Positions 43,221 to 53,026 are shown, counted from the first letter of the stretch. The stretch is 64,000 nucleotides of DNA from ELB16-189 sp018266435 (GCA_030123525.1 CP126125.1:1-64000); one strand, 5' to 3'. Translations and numbers: made by a program. The notes: generated by a model from the sequence alone, not told the origin.

Positions 43221-45254
43221 TCATTTTACCCGGTACTCGGCATGCTCCGCACCTATGCCTTTTAGGGTCAGGCTCTTCCAGTTTTTGGGTAACTTCGTTC
43301 GATTCTGAATAATCCCCTGGTCGGTGATCTGCAACCCGCCAAATCCAAAAATCACAGCCTGTAAAAAGCCTCCTGCTCCGGTTGCAAAATAAGGATTGGT
43401 TCCTCCCGGTGTTTCGGCCAGCACGCCAAAAGGAGGCACTTGATTAGGCTTATAGCTTTTGTTAAAAAGCTCGTACGCTTTTTCTACTTTACCCAATTTG
43501 GAGTACAGGGTAGATAAGGCCGAGTTGCCCATGGCGGGGCCATTCGGTGAAATGCGCGGCTCATAATAGTTTAAGTCTTTTTCAACCTGAGCCGGATCAG
43601 TGATAACATCTAAAGGGTAGGCCAGCAAATTCACATCGGCTTGCTTGATCATTTCACCGGTATAGGTTGAATTCTCTTTTGTTGTTCCATCAGGAAATTT
43701 TAAGATCGGTATATTTTGAGCCACTACTTCCCAATCGGGATCAGGAATTATGCTAAGTTCCTTAGCTGCCTGTGTGGCATAGCGCAATACTGTGATAACA
43801 ATTCCATTAGTAAATGCATTGTTATCGATGTTCTCTTGCCACTCGTTCGCTCCAATTACATTGTTGATTTCAAATTTTCCGGAGCCTTTACGCTCTACCC
43901 GGCTTGCCCAAAAATCGGCTGCTTCTTTCAATACCGGATAGCCGCGGTCGCGCAGCCAAATTTTATCTTTGGTTACCTGGTAGTATTTCCAAAAAGCCCA
44001 GCCCACGCAAGCGGTAATGTGTTGTTGAAACGGCCCGGTCAAGGCCCACACCGGTGTGTCTTCCGTTCCTTCAGCCGAAGATTCCCACGGGAACATAGCT
44101 CCTTTATAGCCGTGAGAAAAAGCGTTCTTTTTAGCGGCTTCTAACTTTTGAAAGCGGTACTCTAAAATTGATTTTGCTATTTCGGGTTGCAGCATTAACA
44201 GCGGGGGGTACATCCACAACTCGGTATCCCAAAACACATGACCATTATATCCCAGCCCTGAAAGCCCCATAGGCGACAAGCTGTGGGCGGTGCCAGCTCT
44301 CGCGAACGAATACAAATGGTATAAAGCAAATCGCACATCGCGCTGTGCCTGATCATCTCCTTCAATGACTAAATCACTTTTCCATAGTTCATTCCATGCT
44401 TCCAAGTGATGCTGAAGTAGCCGCTGTGTGCCTTCTAACTTAGCAAAGATGGTGAGCCGCTCGGCTTCATTCATCGGGTCATTGTATTGCGAAGAACAAG
44501 TGACCGTTGACACCACGGCAAACCGGTATGTTTCACCGGCTTTGAGTTGTTTGGTAAACTTTGCCAAGTGCATATTATAATCCCAATCTTCGTGAATCAA
44601 TTTGGGTTCTTGTCCCTTGGGTTCATCAAAAATAAAACTGTTACTGGCAGCCACTGTCAATTTTCCGGATGGGCTTTTGGCCACCGAGGTCATCAATGGG
44701 ATTAAAACATGGGGCCGGTCAATTTCGCTGTATAGGTTTCTTACATCGGTTAAATGATCAGGAGCTTCAATCACACTCATGGGTGTAATCATTGCATTTT
44801 TTTTGGCTTTAATTTCTACAATTAACAGTGCTGAATAGGGCAAATGGCGCAAGGCCATCAACGTATGTGAAACCGAAATTTTATCAGTCACCTCAAACGT
44901 GGTGGTTAGCGAAGCCTGTTTCATGTTCAAGATTTGGGCATAGTTTGAAATAGATGCGCGATTGATGCGTTGTCCATCTACTTCCAGATTCATGTTGGCC
45001 GCATTGAATGTTTTCAAAATATTAGAAACACGGCCTCGCTGGTAGTAGTCGTACGCACCGTTTAGCACTACGTCTTTCACTTTCATTGGTTCAGGCGAAG
45101 ACACCAATCCGATCATGCCATTGGCAACGGTTACACCGTAATAATTTTTGGGGTCAATAACTCCCGAAAAGACCTTCCACGTATCCGAAGTCTGCGCATA
45201 GTTCACTGTTCGGAACACAATAAACAGCAGCAACAAGATGTATTTCTCTTTCAT
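43221..45254 (-). CDS. Secreted GH65-family glycoside hydrolase (kojibiose-hydrolase-like)
   Basis: About 677 residues from the ATG at 45254, which opens the signal peptide KEKYILLLLFIVFRTVNYAQ; a start 16 codons upstream would bury it. GH65 fold: beta-sandwich, then (alpha/alpha)6 barrel with the catalytic acid Glu471 in GANEWQEN. The phosphorylase segment HESSLS is replaced by PNGPAMGNSALS. A Glu (614) in VLAETPGGTNP is at the place of the base in the hydrolysing GH65 from Flavobacterium johnsoniae, as I remember it (acid 472, base 616). So this is probably an inverting hydrolase of alpha-1,2-linked or similar glucosides, acting in the periplasm. It starts the tight five-gene run to the phosphorylase. 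Confidence 0.85.
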   Translation of the reverse strand: MKEKYILLLLFIVFRTVNYAQTSDTWKVFSGVIDPKNYYGVTVANGMIGLVSSPEPMKVKDVVLNGAYDYYQRGRVSNILKTFNAANMNLEVDGQRINRASISNYAQILNMKQASLTTTFEVTDKISVSHTLMALRHLPYSALLIVEIKAKKNAMITPMSVIEAPDHLTDVRNLYSEIDRPHVLIPLMTSVAKSPSGKLTVAASNSFIFDEPKGQEPKLIHEDWDYNMHLAKFTKQLKAGETYRFAVVSTVTCSSQYNDPMNEAERLTIFAKLEGTQRLLQHHLEAWNELWKSDLVIEGDDQAQRDVRFALYHLYSFARAGTAHSLSPMGLSGLGYNGHVFWDTELWMYPPLLMLQPEIAKSILEYRFQKLEAAKKNAFSHGYKGAMFPWESSAEGTEDTPVWALTGPFQQHITACVGWAFWKYYQVTKDKIWLRDRGYPVLKEAADFWASRVERKGSGKFEINNVIGANEWQENIDNNAFTNGIVITVLRYATQAAKELSIIPDPDWEVVAQNIPILKFPDGTTKENSTYTGEMIKQADVNLLAYPLDVITDPAQVEKDLNYYEPRISPNGPAMGNSALSTLYSKLGKVEKAYELFNKSYKPNQVPPFGVLAETPGGTNPYFATGAGGFLQAVIFGFGGLQITDQGIIQNRTKLPKNWKSLTLKGIGAEHAEYRVK

Positions 45255-45282
45255 TTTATTCTTGGTTAAAATTAAATGACAG

Positions 45283-45298
45283 AGCGGTATATTCCGCT
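45283..45298. promoter_or_regulatory. Palindrome between divergent GH65 and SRPBCC/GyrI genes
   Basis: AGCGG, six bases, CCGCT: a perfect inverted repeat in the 94 bp between two divergent starts (45254 and 45349). It is well placed for an operator controlling one or both genes. No regulator can be named. Confidence 0.35.
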
Positions 45299-45348
45299 TC
45301 AAAAATTCAAAAAAAATAATTTATTTTTCGGTATTGAGCGGGGATAAT

Positions 45349-46305
45349 ATGCAATCAACTCGAAAGAAAATCTGGATTTTTTTGTGCGCTATCTTGGTCA
45401 TTCTGTTAGCCATAGCGGTTTTACTGCCATTGCAATCGAATGTGTACCAACAGACCCGGTTTCATGCTACGGGCAATGCCCTAAGCAGGCAACTGCTGAA
45501 AGACACCGTATGGCATAACTGGTGGCCCGGAAAAGTGATTCGAACTGGAGATTCTATGATTTTGTCTGCAGGCAAATTTACTTTTCTCAAACGGCAAACA
45601 CTCTTGAATAATTTTATATTCACTGCATCATCGGGTTCGTGGAGTTTTCAAACTACATTAACTCTTATACCTCAGTCCAATGATGAGGTAATCGTCAGCC
45701 TTTCTTCGGTTATCTTATTGCCGACCAATCCAGTCGAAAGAATAAAGGGCCTGTTTTTGTCTTCCCAACTGAAAGAAATTTTTAATGATATTCTAAACCA
45801 CCTGACAGGGCATTTTAGTCTAATACGAAATTTATACGGAGTGGACATCAGTGAGTCGAGCGTGTTATTTGAGTACGTAGCCACCACCTCAAAGACTTTG
45901 GATCACCGGGCACGTGTTTCTGAGGTCTATGAGGTAGTGGATGAACTGAAAGATTATATCCGGCAAAACCACGCAGAAGAAAAAGGGTTTCCTATGCTTC
46001 ACGAAAATTCATTTAAACCAAACGAACACTACATACAGGTAGCCATACCCATCGATCGGCAACTGCCCGACAAAGGGATGATCAAATCAAAATGGCTCTT
46101 GAAAGGGGGGCAAATTTTAAAAACCGAAGTGAAGGGCAATCGTAAAAAAATTGCGAAAGCCATGACTCAGGTTGAGTATTACATCCAAGATCACAACCAT
46201 GCGCGCGTTGCCATACCTTACCAATACCTGATTACTAACCGGCTGGAGCAACCCGACAGTGCACAATGGGTAACCGGCATTTATTATCCGGTGATTCTCC
46301 ATTAA
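45349..46305 (+). CDS. Membrane-anchored SRPBCC plus GyrI-like ligand-binding protein
   Basis: About 318 residues from the ATG at 45349, preceded by GGGGA at good distance; a TTG at 45334 is less likely. One transmembrane helix (residues of about 6-26, WIFLCAILVILLAIAVLL) is followed by an SRPBCC-like fold (LKDTVWHNWWPGK; GSWSFQTTLTLIPQ) and a C-terminal region (residues of about 175-318) like the GyrI/AraC effector-binding fold (HYIQVAIPID; TEVKGNRKKIAKAMTQVEYY). Such pairs occur in Bacteroidetes as putative small-molecule binders. It lies on the opposite strand in the middle of the sugar locus and is convergent (23 bp) with the ASPIC lipoprotein. Confidence 0.7.
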   Translation: MQSTRKKIWIFLCAILVILLAIAVLLPLQSNVYQQTRFHATGNALSRQLLKDTVWHNWWPGKVIRTGDSMILSAGKFTFLKRQTLLNNFIFTASSGSWSFQTTLTLIPQSNDEVIVSLSSVILLPTNPVERIKGLFLSSQLKEIFNDILNHLTGHFSLIRNLYGVDISESSVLFEYVATTSKTLDHRARVSEVYEVVDELKDYIRQNHAEEKGFPMLHENSFKPNEHYIQVAIPIDRQLPDKGMIKSKWLLKGGQILKTEVKGNRKKIAKAMTQVEYYIQDHNHARVAIPYQYLITNRLEQPDSAQWVTGIYYPVILH

Positions 46306-46328
46306 GAAATTTTATTCATAACGGATAC

Positions 46329-49300
46329 CTATGGCTTGGCTGTAATCACCCGTAAGCTGTCGTGGTTCATAGCCAGGATAAAACAAGGTTTATTATTAAT
46401 CATGATCTTACCGGTGTGGCGCACCTGGCCTTTGACCACAATTCCCTTCAAGTCTTTGCTGATTAATTCACCTTGCTTATTGATTGAAAGAACTGAGCCA
46501 AAATCAGCATCGTTGCGTCCTAACTGAATATTGTTTTGATAAAAATTTCCAAAAAGCAAAACCTGTGGTTGGTCTGCCCCCAACAGCACACCACACTTCA
46601 ATGGCGAGAACTGGTTTTCAGCCGGAAGTTCTTGCTCGTGAAAGTTCCCCTTTCCATCGTTTATCAAAATGACATTGGCAAAAAAATCAACAGAAAGAAT
46701 TTTTGAGTTCTCTAATGTGCTGCCCGGAAAAATTTTTTTCAATGGAGTTTCGGCATACTTCTCGGCATATAGAAATTTCTTTTTTAGAGAAGGTAATATT
46801 TTTTGCAAATCGCCTTTACCCATAAACGGTATTTCCTGTCCTTCCAAATAATAAGTAATGATTTGTTCCTTGCGTCCGTTACCGTCAAAATCATTGAGGT
46901 AAAGGCGCACAGGCTCAGCGGCTGTGGGCCTCAGCCGGTTATTCAGTCCTTGGTTTCCTGCAACAAAATCAATATCACCATCGTGATCGATATCTACCGG
47001 AAGAATAAAATTCCACCAGCCTTTCTTTTCAGTCAATTTTTTTAAATGAAATTTACCCTTTTCATTGATGTACGCATTGATGGTTCCCCAATCTTCTGAG
47101 GTGAGTAAGTCTTTGTCGCCATCATGATCGAGGTCATACCACTGCCCGCTAGTGATCATTCCTGCCTCGGATAAATCAGGCGCTACTATTTTTGTTACAT
47201 CGGTAAATTTTCCGTGACCATCATTTTTCAGCAAATACGAACGTGGAGATTCGCCATACACCCACGGCACCGAGCGCCCCCCAATGAAAAGGTCTGTATT
47301 TGCATCTCCGTCAAAATCATACGCACAGACGGACGATGCATTGACAAAGAGCGTATCAAATGCATCTTCTTTCTTCTTCAGTTTTCCTTTCCCATCATTG
47401 AGGTAAACACAAGGGGTGAGGTGTTTATTCTTGCCAAAAAATTCATTACCCCCATTGGCCACAACCAAATCAAGGAAGTGGTCGTTATTCACATCTACCC
47501 AGCAGGCATCTACTTCTTCATTGGTTTCGTCATCTGCAAAAGCTGGCTGGTCAGTTTTACTAAACCGGCCATCGGCATTTTGAATCATTATCACGGGTGA
47601 TGAGGTTTTCGATGAGCCTAAAAAAAAGTCTGTTCTTCCATCGTTATTGATATCGCCCAAAGCCAAGGCAGGCCCCTCAGTTGACATCATGCGCGGAATG
47701 AGCAATTCCCTTGTGAACTCAGGAAAAAAATTCTCTTCGTGTGTTGTGGCAATGTTGAGTTTCCGGGTGATATCCAAAAACTCCTGTTCCGGTCTTTTCA
47801 TCCGGTTTAAAAACTGCTCCGGGTTAAATGCTTTTTTGTTTTTTGCGTGCCGAATGTGAAGTGTGGTATCCGGGCGCACATCCGTTGTCGTTTGGTATGA
47901 GTTATCCGGCCAAACTACTGTCAATGAATCTAACCGAAGGGTTCCCAATCCAATATGAACTGGTGTTTGCATACTCGACTGAAACCCCCTGGCCGGGTTA
48001 TTTTCAAAAAACTGAATATTGTTTTGAGCAAAAGCATAGATTTTGGCGCCTACGGCAAACGGGTTAGCCTCATCACCGGTTAGTTTCACACGAACATAAT
48101 GACTTGGTTCTTTGCGCTGTCGCGAAAGATTTTCATACACCAAAACAGGATCATCTATGTTGTTGCAAACTATATCCAGGTCTCCATCATTATCTAAATC
48201 GGCATAAATTGTTCCGTTGGAGAAAGAATTGATTGTACCCGTAACTGATTTTGTAACATCTGTAAATTTTAAGTGATGATCATTGAGAAAAAAACGGTTA
48301 GGAAGTTTTATCTCCGGAAATTTATTGACTAACGCAAGGTCTTTCTCTTCAATTTTATCAATCCTCAGTTTTTCCTGAATTTCCCCATTTGAAATAAAGT
48401 TGACGTAATCAATGTCATTCATCCGTTTAGGAATACCGTTTGACACAAACAAGTCTTTCCATCCGTCATTGTCAAAGTCCAGCCACAGGGCACTCCAACT
48501 CCAATCGGTTGAGTGGATGCCGGCAAAGGTGCCAATCTCACTAAACATTCCATTACCCCGGTTGAGTTGCAGGTTGTTGCGTGTGTATTGATAATCGTAC
48601 CCCGAACGTATCTTCTGGTAATAAATATCATAGTCATCTTCACCGAGTGACCTGCGGATCATGTATGGGTCGGACGGAAGCATATCCATCGATACCAGAT
48701 CTATCAGTCCGTCATTGTTAAAATCTCCGGCATCTACACCCATGGTATACATACTGGTGTGCATTAACTGAGTCGAAGTCTCGTCCTTAAACGTGCCATT
48801 TTTCTGGTTAATGTAGAGGTAATCATTTTCATGAAAATCATTGCCTACGTACAGGTCAGGCCAGCCATCCATGTTGATATCGGTTACTACAAGGCCCAGT
48901 CCAAAACTGATGGCTGAACTGTTGATACCGGATTTGTGAGTTACGTCTGTAAACGTGTTGCCATCATTGCGGTACAGCCGGTCGCCCGATTTTTCATGAT
49001 ACGTGCCGGCAAATCTAAACCGCGGGGCAAAAGTTCCATTTTGGTCAATGGCATGGTTCAACAGAAACATGTCTAAGTCTCCATCTAAGTCATAGTCAAA
49101 AAATGCCGCCTGAGTGCTGTTGCCTGAAAAATTGAGTCCGTATTTTTCTGCTTCATCCACAAAATGAGGGGTTCCATTTTGTAGTCCCTGGTTTACCCAT
49201 AATTGATTGGCTCCGCCCAACGACTCCACACCGCTTACCCGACAAACGTATATGTCGAGCCAGCCGTCATGATTGATGTCTACCACCGATACGCCTGTAG

Positions 49301-49640
49301 TCCACCCTTTGCCTGAATCAATGCCGCTCAGATTGGTGATGTCTTCAAATTGAAATTTTCCTTTATTGCGATATAATTTATTGGGGCTTTGATTAGCCGA
49401 AAAATACAAGTCTATCAATCCATCGTTATCAAAGTCTCCTGCCCCCACTCCTGCCCCGTTGTAAAAATACATGTACTTAAACATGTTAAAGGTGGGGGTT
49501 GGCTTTAATCGGTTTTCAAACGTCAGGCCCGTATGGGCAGCCGGCAACACGTTGAAAAAAGGATTTTCTATTTCCGGTTCATGGCATGCCGAAAGAAAGA
49601 GAGCGATCAGAAAAAAAAAACTAAAAAAATTCTTTCGCAT
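46329..49640 (-). CDS. CRTAC1-like lipoprotein with FG-GAP/VCBS repeats and ASPIC/UnbV domain (copy 2)
   Basis: A 1,103-residue lipoprotein (LSAC, Cys19). It has two runs of FG-GAP/VCBS repeats with Ca-binding motifs of the form DFDNDGLIDLYF, DINHDGWLDIYV and DLDHDGDKDLL, typical of seven-blade beta-propellers. Between them, at about residue 540-640, is an ASPIC/UnbV domain (NPFAVGAKIYAF; ARGFQSSMQ; VVWPDN). Surface exposure is probable, with carbohydrate or protein binding as the presumed role. It lies four bp downstream of a homologue of the same length, which is downstream of susD. No enzyme residues are recognised. Confidence 0.88.
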   Translation of the reverse strand: MRKNFFSFFFLIALFLSACHEPEIENPFFNVLPAAHTGLTFENRLKPTPTFNMFKYMYFYNGAGVGAGDFDNDGLIDLYFSANQSPNKLYRNKGKFQFEDITNLSGIDSGKGWTTGVSVVDINHDGWLDIYVCRVSGVESLGGANQLWVNQGLQNGTPHFVDEAEKYGLNFSGNSTQAAFFDYDLDGDLDMFLLNHAIDQNGTFAPRFRFAGTYHEKSGDRLYRNDGNTFTDVTHKSGINSSAISFGLGLVVTDINMDGWPDLYVGNDFHENDYLYINQKNGTFKDETSTQLMHTSMYTMGVDAGDFNNDGLIDLVSMDMLPSDPYMIRRSLGEDDYDIYYQKIRSGYDYQYTRNNLQLNRGNGMFSEIGTFAGIHSTDWSWSALWLDFDNDGWKDLFVSNGIPKRMNDIDYVNFISNGEIQEKLRIDKIEEKDLALVNKFPEIKLPNRFFLNDHHLKFTDVTKSVTGTINSFSNGTIYADLDNDGDLDIVCNNIDDPVLVYENLSRQRKEPSHYVRVKLTGDEANPFAVGAKIYAFAQNNIQFFENNPARGFQSSMQTPVHIGLGTLRLDSLTVVWPDNSYQTTTDVRPDTTLHIRHAKNKKAFNPEQFLNRMKRPEQEFLDITRKLNIATTHEENFFPEFTRELLIPRMMSTEGPALALGDINNDGRTDFFLGSSKTSSPVIMIQNADGRFSKTDQPAFADDETNEEVDACWVDVNNDHFLDLVVANGGNEFFGKNKHLTPCVYLNDGKGKLKKKEDAFDTLFVNASSVCAYDFDGDANTDLFIGGRSVPWVYGESPRSYLLKNDGHGKFTDVTKIVAPDLSEAGMITSGQWYDLDHDGDKDLLTSEDWGTINAYINEKGKFHLKKLTEKKGWWNFILPVDIDHDGDIDFVAGNQGLNNRLRPTAAEPVRLYLNDFDGNGRKEQIITYYLEGQEIPFMGKGDLQKILPSLKKKFLYAEKYAETPLKKIFPGSTLENSKILSVDFFANVILINDGKGNFHEQELPAENQFSPLKCGVLLGADQPQVLLFGNFYQNNIQLGRNDADFGSVLSINKQGELISKDLKGIVVKGQVRHTGKIMINNKPCFILAMNHDSLRVITAKP

Positions 49641-49644
49641 GGTT

Positions 49645-52600
49645 TTACTTTATTGAGTTTTTCCTGAACAGAACAGGGTAGTCGTTGTTGCGCAAAAAAA
49701 GTACTGAATTTTCTTTCTTGCCACGAATCGTTTTGATGTCACGCACAGCCCCGGTTATTTGTACGCCCGATTCTTGAGTCGGTAATAGTTTAAATTTTCT
49801 TTTCCCTTCATTGACCAGCACACTTCCAAAGTTGCTGTCTAACCTTCCTAACTGTGGAACAAAATCGTATGTATTTCCGCCTGTTATGATGTCGGGTTTG
49901 CCATCCAGATTTACATCCTCCAGCATAATGGCATTTACGGAAGAGAACTGAATAGCTGCGGGCAATTTTTCAATTGTAAATTTTCCGTCTCCTTCATTCC
50001 AGGCGATAACCGATGGACAAAAATTAAATGTGTATTTCACCGCCTGATTGATCAATTCCTTGTCAAAAAGTTCTTCAATGGATTTGGACGCAAATGTTGC
50101 GTACTTTAAATTCTTTTTTTTGAGGTAAGTAAATTGTTCTTCCATCTGCCGTTTCATAAAGACAGGAACATTTTTACCATTTACTGTTCGTGTAATGATT
50201 TGTTGTATGCTGCCATCTACTCCAAAATAATTTACCCAAAGCCGCGAAGGATTGAGGCTATCAGGCTTGAGGTAAAAATTTTCGCCAATGTTTCCCAACA
50301 CGATGTCATTTCTTCCGTCACCGTCTAAATCTGCAACGGCCACCGACTGCCACCATCCATTTAATTTAGCAAGCGATGACGGTACTTCTTTGATACCTTG
50401 TTTTGTAAATTCAAAAATTTTTGGATTCATCCACTCGCCCACCGCTACCAACTCCTTTTTATTATCGCCCGTTACATCAACAGCAACGCCCCCGGTTACC
50501 ATGCCTAACTTGTTCCAGTCTTTTGTGCTGCTCAGTTGCATTTCTGTGAAATGACCACTGCCATCATTTTTATAAAACGTACTCCCCGGCATCAGTCCGT
50601 AAACAAACGAAGTATTGTAAGCACCTACGAACAAATCGAGGACTCCGTCATCATCCAGGTCAATAGCCGCAGCAGCACCTACGTTAGAGTTATTTTCAGG
50701 AAAAGCATTTTTCTCAAGTGTAAAATTTCCATGCCCGTCATTTTTGTATAACCGGTGGCTCAACTGAGGCGTGCGGGGCGGTTGGTTATTCCCGCCTGAA
50801 CCAACAAATAAATCAAGATCACCGTCTTTATCACAATCAAAGAAAAGGCTGACTACTTCTTCATGATTTTTGTTCAACTGAAAATCTTTTTGAAATCTCT
50901 CGGCAAACTTTCCGTCTCTGTTTTGCATATATAACTGTCCGCCCTGATCAAAGCCACCGCAGATATAAACATCGTCAAGACCATCGCCATCTACATCACC
51001 CACGGCTGACCTCGGGCCTTCTTTGGAAAGCATTCTGGGAATATTTCGTTGCGTATAAAAATCAACGTACTCATCCTCCTGGTGCTTAATAAAATTATTG
51101 CCAATCAATGAAAAAAGACCGGATGTTTTATTACTTAACTCAACACTTTTGCCGGCAGCTTCAAGTTGGTCAACTGAATAAATTTTATTCTGTTCCACCG
51201 ACATCAATTTTGATTGGGTGTGATCGGGCCAAATGATAATGGCTGAGTCGATTTTAGTTTGGCCGGCACCCAACCCCATGATTAACTTATAATCCATGGA
51301 TGATTGAAATCCCCGGGCAGGAACCAGTTCCCGGTAATAAATCTGTCCATTTGAAAATACCTGTACTTTACTGCCCACAGCAAATGTATTCTTGTCTTTT
51401 CCTTTCAGAATAAAACCGATGTAGTTGTTTTTAGTTAATTCAACACTGTTGTTTTGATACACAAAGGCCTCGTTGTTTACATTATTCACCACCAGGTCTA
51501 AGTCGCCATCGTTGTCCAAATCGCCATAACTTGCACCGTTTGAAAAAGAAGGTTGGGTAATCCCGTTTTGCTCACCTGCATCCGAGAAAGTGAGGTTGCC
51601 GTTGTTGTGAAAAAATTTATTACGCAAAGGAGCTGAAGACATTTTGCTAATGATGGAGCTCACTTCTTCGCGCTTACCCGAAATGACCATTTCCTGAATG
51701 ATCGAGTTTGAAAAGAAATTAATAAAATCCTGGTCTGTCAGGTCGTAGCGAATACCATTACAGACATAGATATCATTATACCCGTCATTGTCTGCATCCA
51801 GCAACAGGGCACCCCAACTCCAGTCGCTGGCATGCACTCCGCTGTAATACCCGATCTCCATAAATTTTCCATTTTGATTATTCAGTTGAAGGGCATTTTG
51901 CATAAACTGATGATAAAACCCGGAAGATTCTTTGAGGTGGTAGGTATCATAATTATCAAACGATGCTGTGGCTCTTAGGCGGTAATCATCATCGGGAAGC
52001 ATATCAGTGGTAAATATGTCGGGGTAGCCATCGTTGTTGATATCCTGCATGTCTGCGCCCATTGAGGCCAGGCTCATGTGCTGTACCCAATTTTCAATTT
52101 CATCTTTAAATGTTCCGTTTTTTTGGTTAATGTACAGGTAGTCACGTTCAAAAAAATCATTTGACACATAGATATCCGGGTATCCGTCACGGTTCACATC
52201 TCCTACGGTAACGCCCAACCCCAAACCAATCAGGCTGCCATAAATGCCCGCCTCTTGAGTTACTTCCTTAAATTTTCCGTTGTCATTTCTGAATAGGTGG
52301 TCGCCACCCCACCGGAGAAAAGGAGCTACTCTCCATTGATGAGCGGGCACATCACGGGTGTTGGCAATGTTTAGGGTATTGACCGGGATGGGTGAATTAT
52401 CCACGATAAAACAATCTAAGTCTCCATCTGCATCGTAATCAAAAAAAGAAGCGTGGGTGGTGTAGCCCATTTCATCTAGCCCATACTCAGCTGCTTTTTC
52501 AGAAAAGGTGAGGTCGTGATTGTTGATGAACAACTGGTTTTTGCGAAGCAGGCTGTCAAACATATTTCCGGCATTGCACACGTAGATGTCGAGCCAGCCG

Positions 52601-52956
52601 TCATGGTTAATGTCAACCATTGTTACACCGGTGCTCCATTGTTTTTTTTCTGCAAAACCAGCCGGAGCGGAGATGTCTTTAAATTTCATGCCTCCCAGGT
52701 TGAGGTACAACCGGTTGGCCACCTGGCTGCCGGTGAAGAAAACATCTGCCAACCCATCATTATTAATATCGCCAATGGCTACCCCTCCTCCGTTATAAAA
52801 ATTGCGATAGGCAAAAACGTTGTTATTTTTTTCTTCTTTAAGGTCGTTCCGAAACTGGATACCTGTGTTATTCAATAAAGTGAAGAGAGTTTTTTTACCG
52901 CTGGGTTGACAGGCAAAAAATACAAATGAAATAATAAGGAGTAAACTGAACTTCAT
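49645..52956 (-). CDS. CRTAC1-like lipoprotein with FG-GAP/VCBS repeats and ASPIC/UnbV domain (copy 1)
   Basis: A 1,103-residue lipoprotein (FFAC, Cys16), clearly homologous to the next gene over the full length: for example INNDGLADVFF against FDNDGLIDLYF, and both have VDINHDGWLDIYVC and ARGFQSSM. The domain order is FG-GAP propeller, ASPIC/UnbV (NTFAVGSKVQVF; IIWPDH), second propeller. Divergence is considerable, so this is an old duplication or a pair kept for different roles. It starts 70 bp after the susD stop, with a strong hairpin terminator in that gap, so it may be made at lower level than SusCD. A likely surface accessory of the SusCD transporter. Confidence 0.88.
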   Translation of the reverse strand: MKFSLLLIISFVFFACQPSGKKTLFTLLNNTGIQFRNDLKEEKNNNVFAYRNFYNGGGVAIGDINNDGLADVFFTGSQVANRLYLNLGGMKFKDISAPAGFAEKKQWSTGVTMVDINHDGWLDIYVCNAGNMFDSLLRKNQLFINNHDLTFSEKAAEYGLDEMGYTTHASFFDYDADGDLDCFIVDNSPIPVNTLNIANTRDVPAHQWRVAPFLRWGGDHLFRNDNGKFKEVTQEAGIYGSLIGLGLGVTVGDVNRDGYPDIYVSNDFFERDYLYINQKNGTFKDEIENWVQHMSLASMGADMQDINNDGYPDIFTTDMLPDDDYRLRATASFDNYDTYHLKESSGFYHQFMQNALQLNNQNGKFMEIGYYSGVHASDWSWGALLLDADNDGYNDIYVCNGIRYDLTDQDFINFFSNSIIQEMVISGKREEVSSIISKMSSAPLRNKFFHNNGNLTFSDAGEQNGITQPSFSNGASYGDLDNDGDLDLVVNNVNNEAFVYQNNSVELTKNNYIGFILKGKDKNTFAVGSKVQVFSNGQIYYRELVPARGFQSSMDYKLIMGLGAGQTKIDSAIIIWPDHTQSKLMSVEQNKIYSVDQLEAAGKSVELSNKTSGLFSLIGNNFIKHQEDEYVDFYTQRNIPRMLSKEGPRSAVGDVDGDGLDDVYICGGFDQGGQLYMQNRDGKFAERFQKDFQLNKNHEEVVSLFFDCDKDGDLDLFVGSGGNNQPPRTPQLSHRLYKNDGHGNFTLEKNAFPENNSNVGAAAAIDLDDDGVLDLFVGAYNTSFVYGLMPGSTFYKNDGSGHFTEMQLSSTKDWNKLGMVTGGVAVDVTGDNKKELVAVGEWMNPKIFEFTKQGIKEVPSSLAKLNGWWQSVAVADLDGDGRNDIVLGNIGENFYLKPDSLNPSRLWVNYFGVDGSIQQIITRTVNGKNVPVFMKRQMEEQFTYLKKKNLKYATFASKSIEELFDKELINQAVKYTFNFCPSVIAWNEGDGKFTIEKLPAAIQFSSVNAIMLEDVNLDGKPDIITGGNTYDFVPQLGRLDSNFGSVLVNEGKRKFKLLPTQESGVQITGAVRDIKTIRGKKENSVLFLRNNDYPVLFRKNSIK

Positions 52957-52974
52957 GCTGTTTTTGTAAAAAAG

Positions 52975-53002
52975 AAAAGGCCATCAAATTTAATGGCCTT
53001 TT
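52975..53002 (-). terminator. Terminator or attenuator between susD and the ASPIC genes
   Basis: A perfect ten-base-pair hairpin (AAAAGGCCAT with ATGGCCTTTT, eight-base loop). On the minus strand it is followed by CTTTTTT. It lies 24 bp after the susD stop and 19 bp before the next start, so complete termination would need a separate promoter. Partial read-through is the likelier reading. Confidence 0.8.
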
Positions 53003-53026
53003 CTGGATTAGTTATTTTAATTTTTC

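Noticed and set aside
46329..52956. Recent gene duplication or assembly artefact giving two ASPIC genes of the same length
   Set aside because: The two proteins differ widely along their length, so it is an old duplication, and the identical length is probably chance or constraint.
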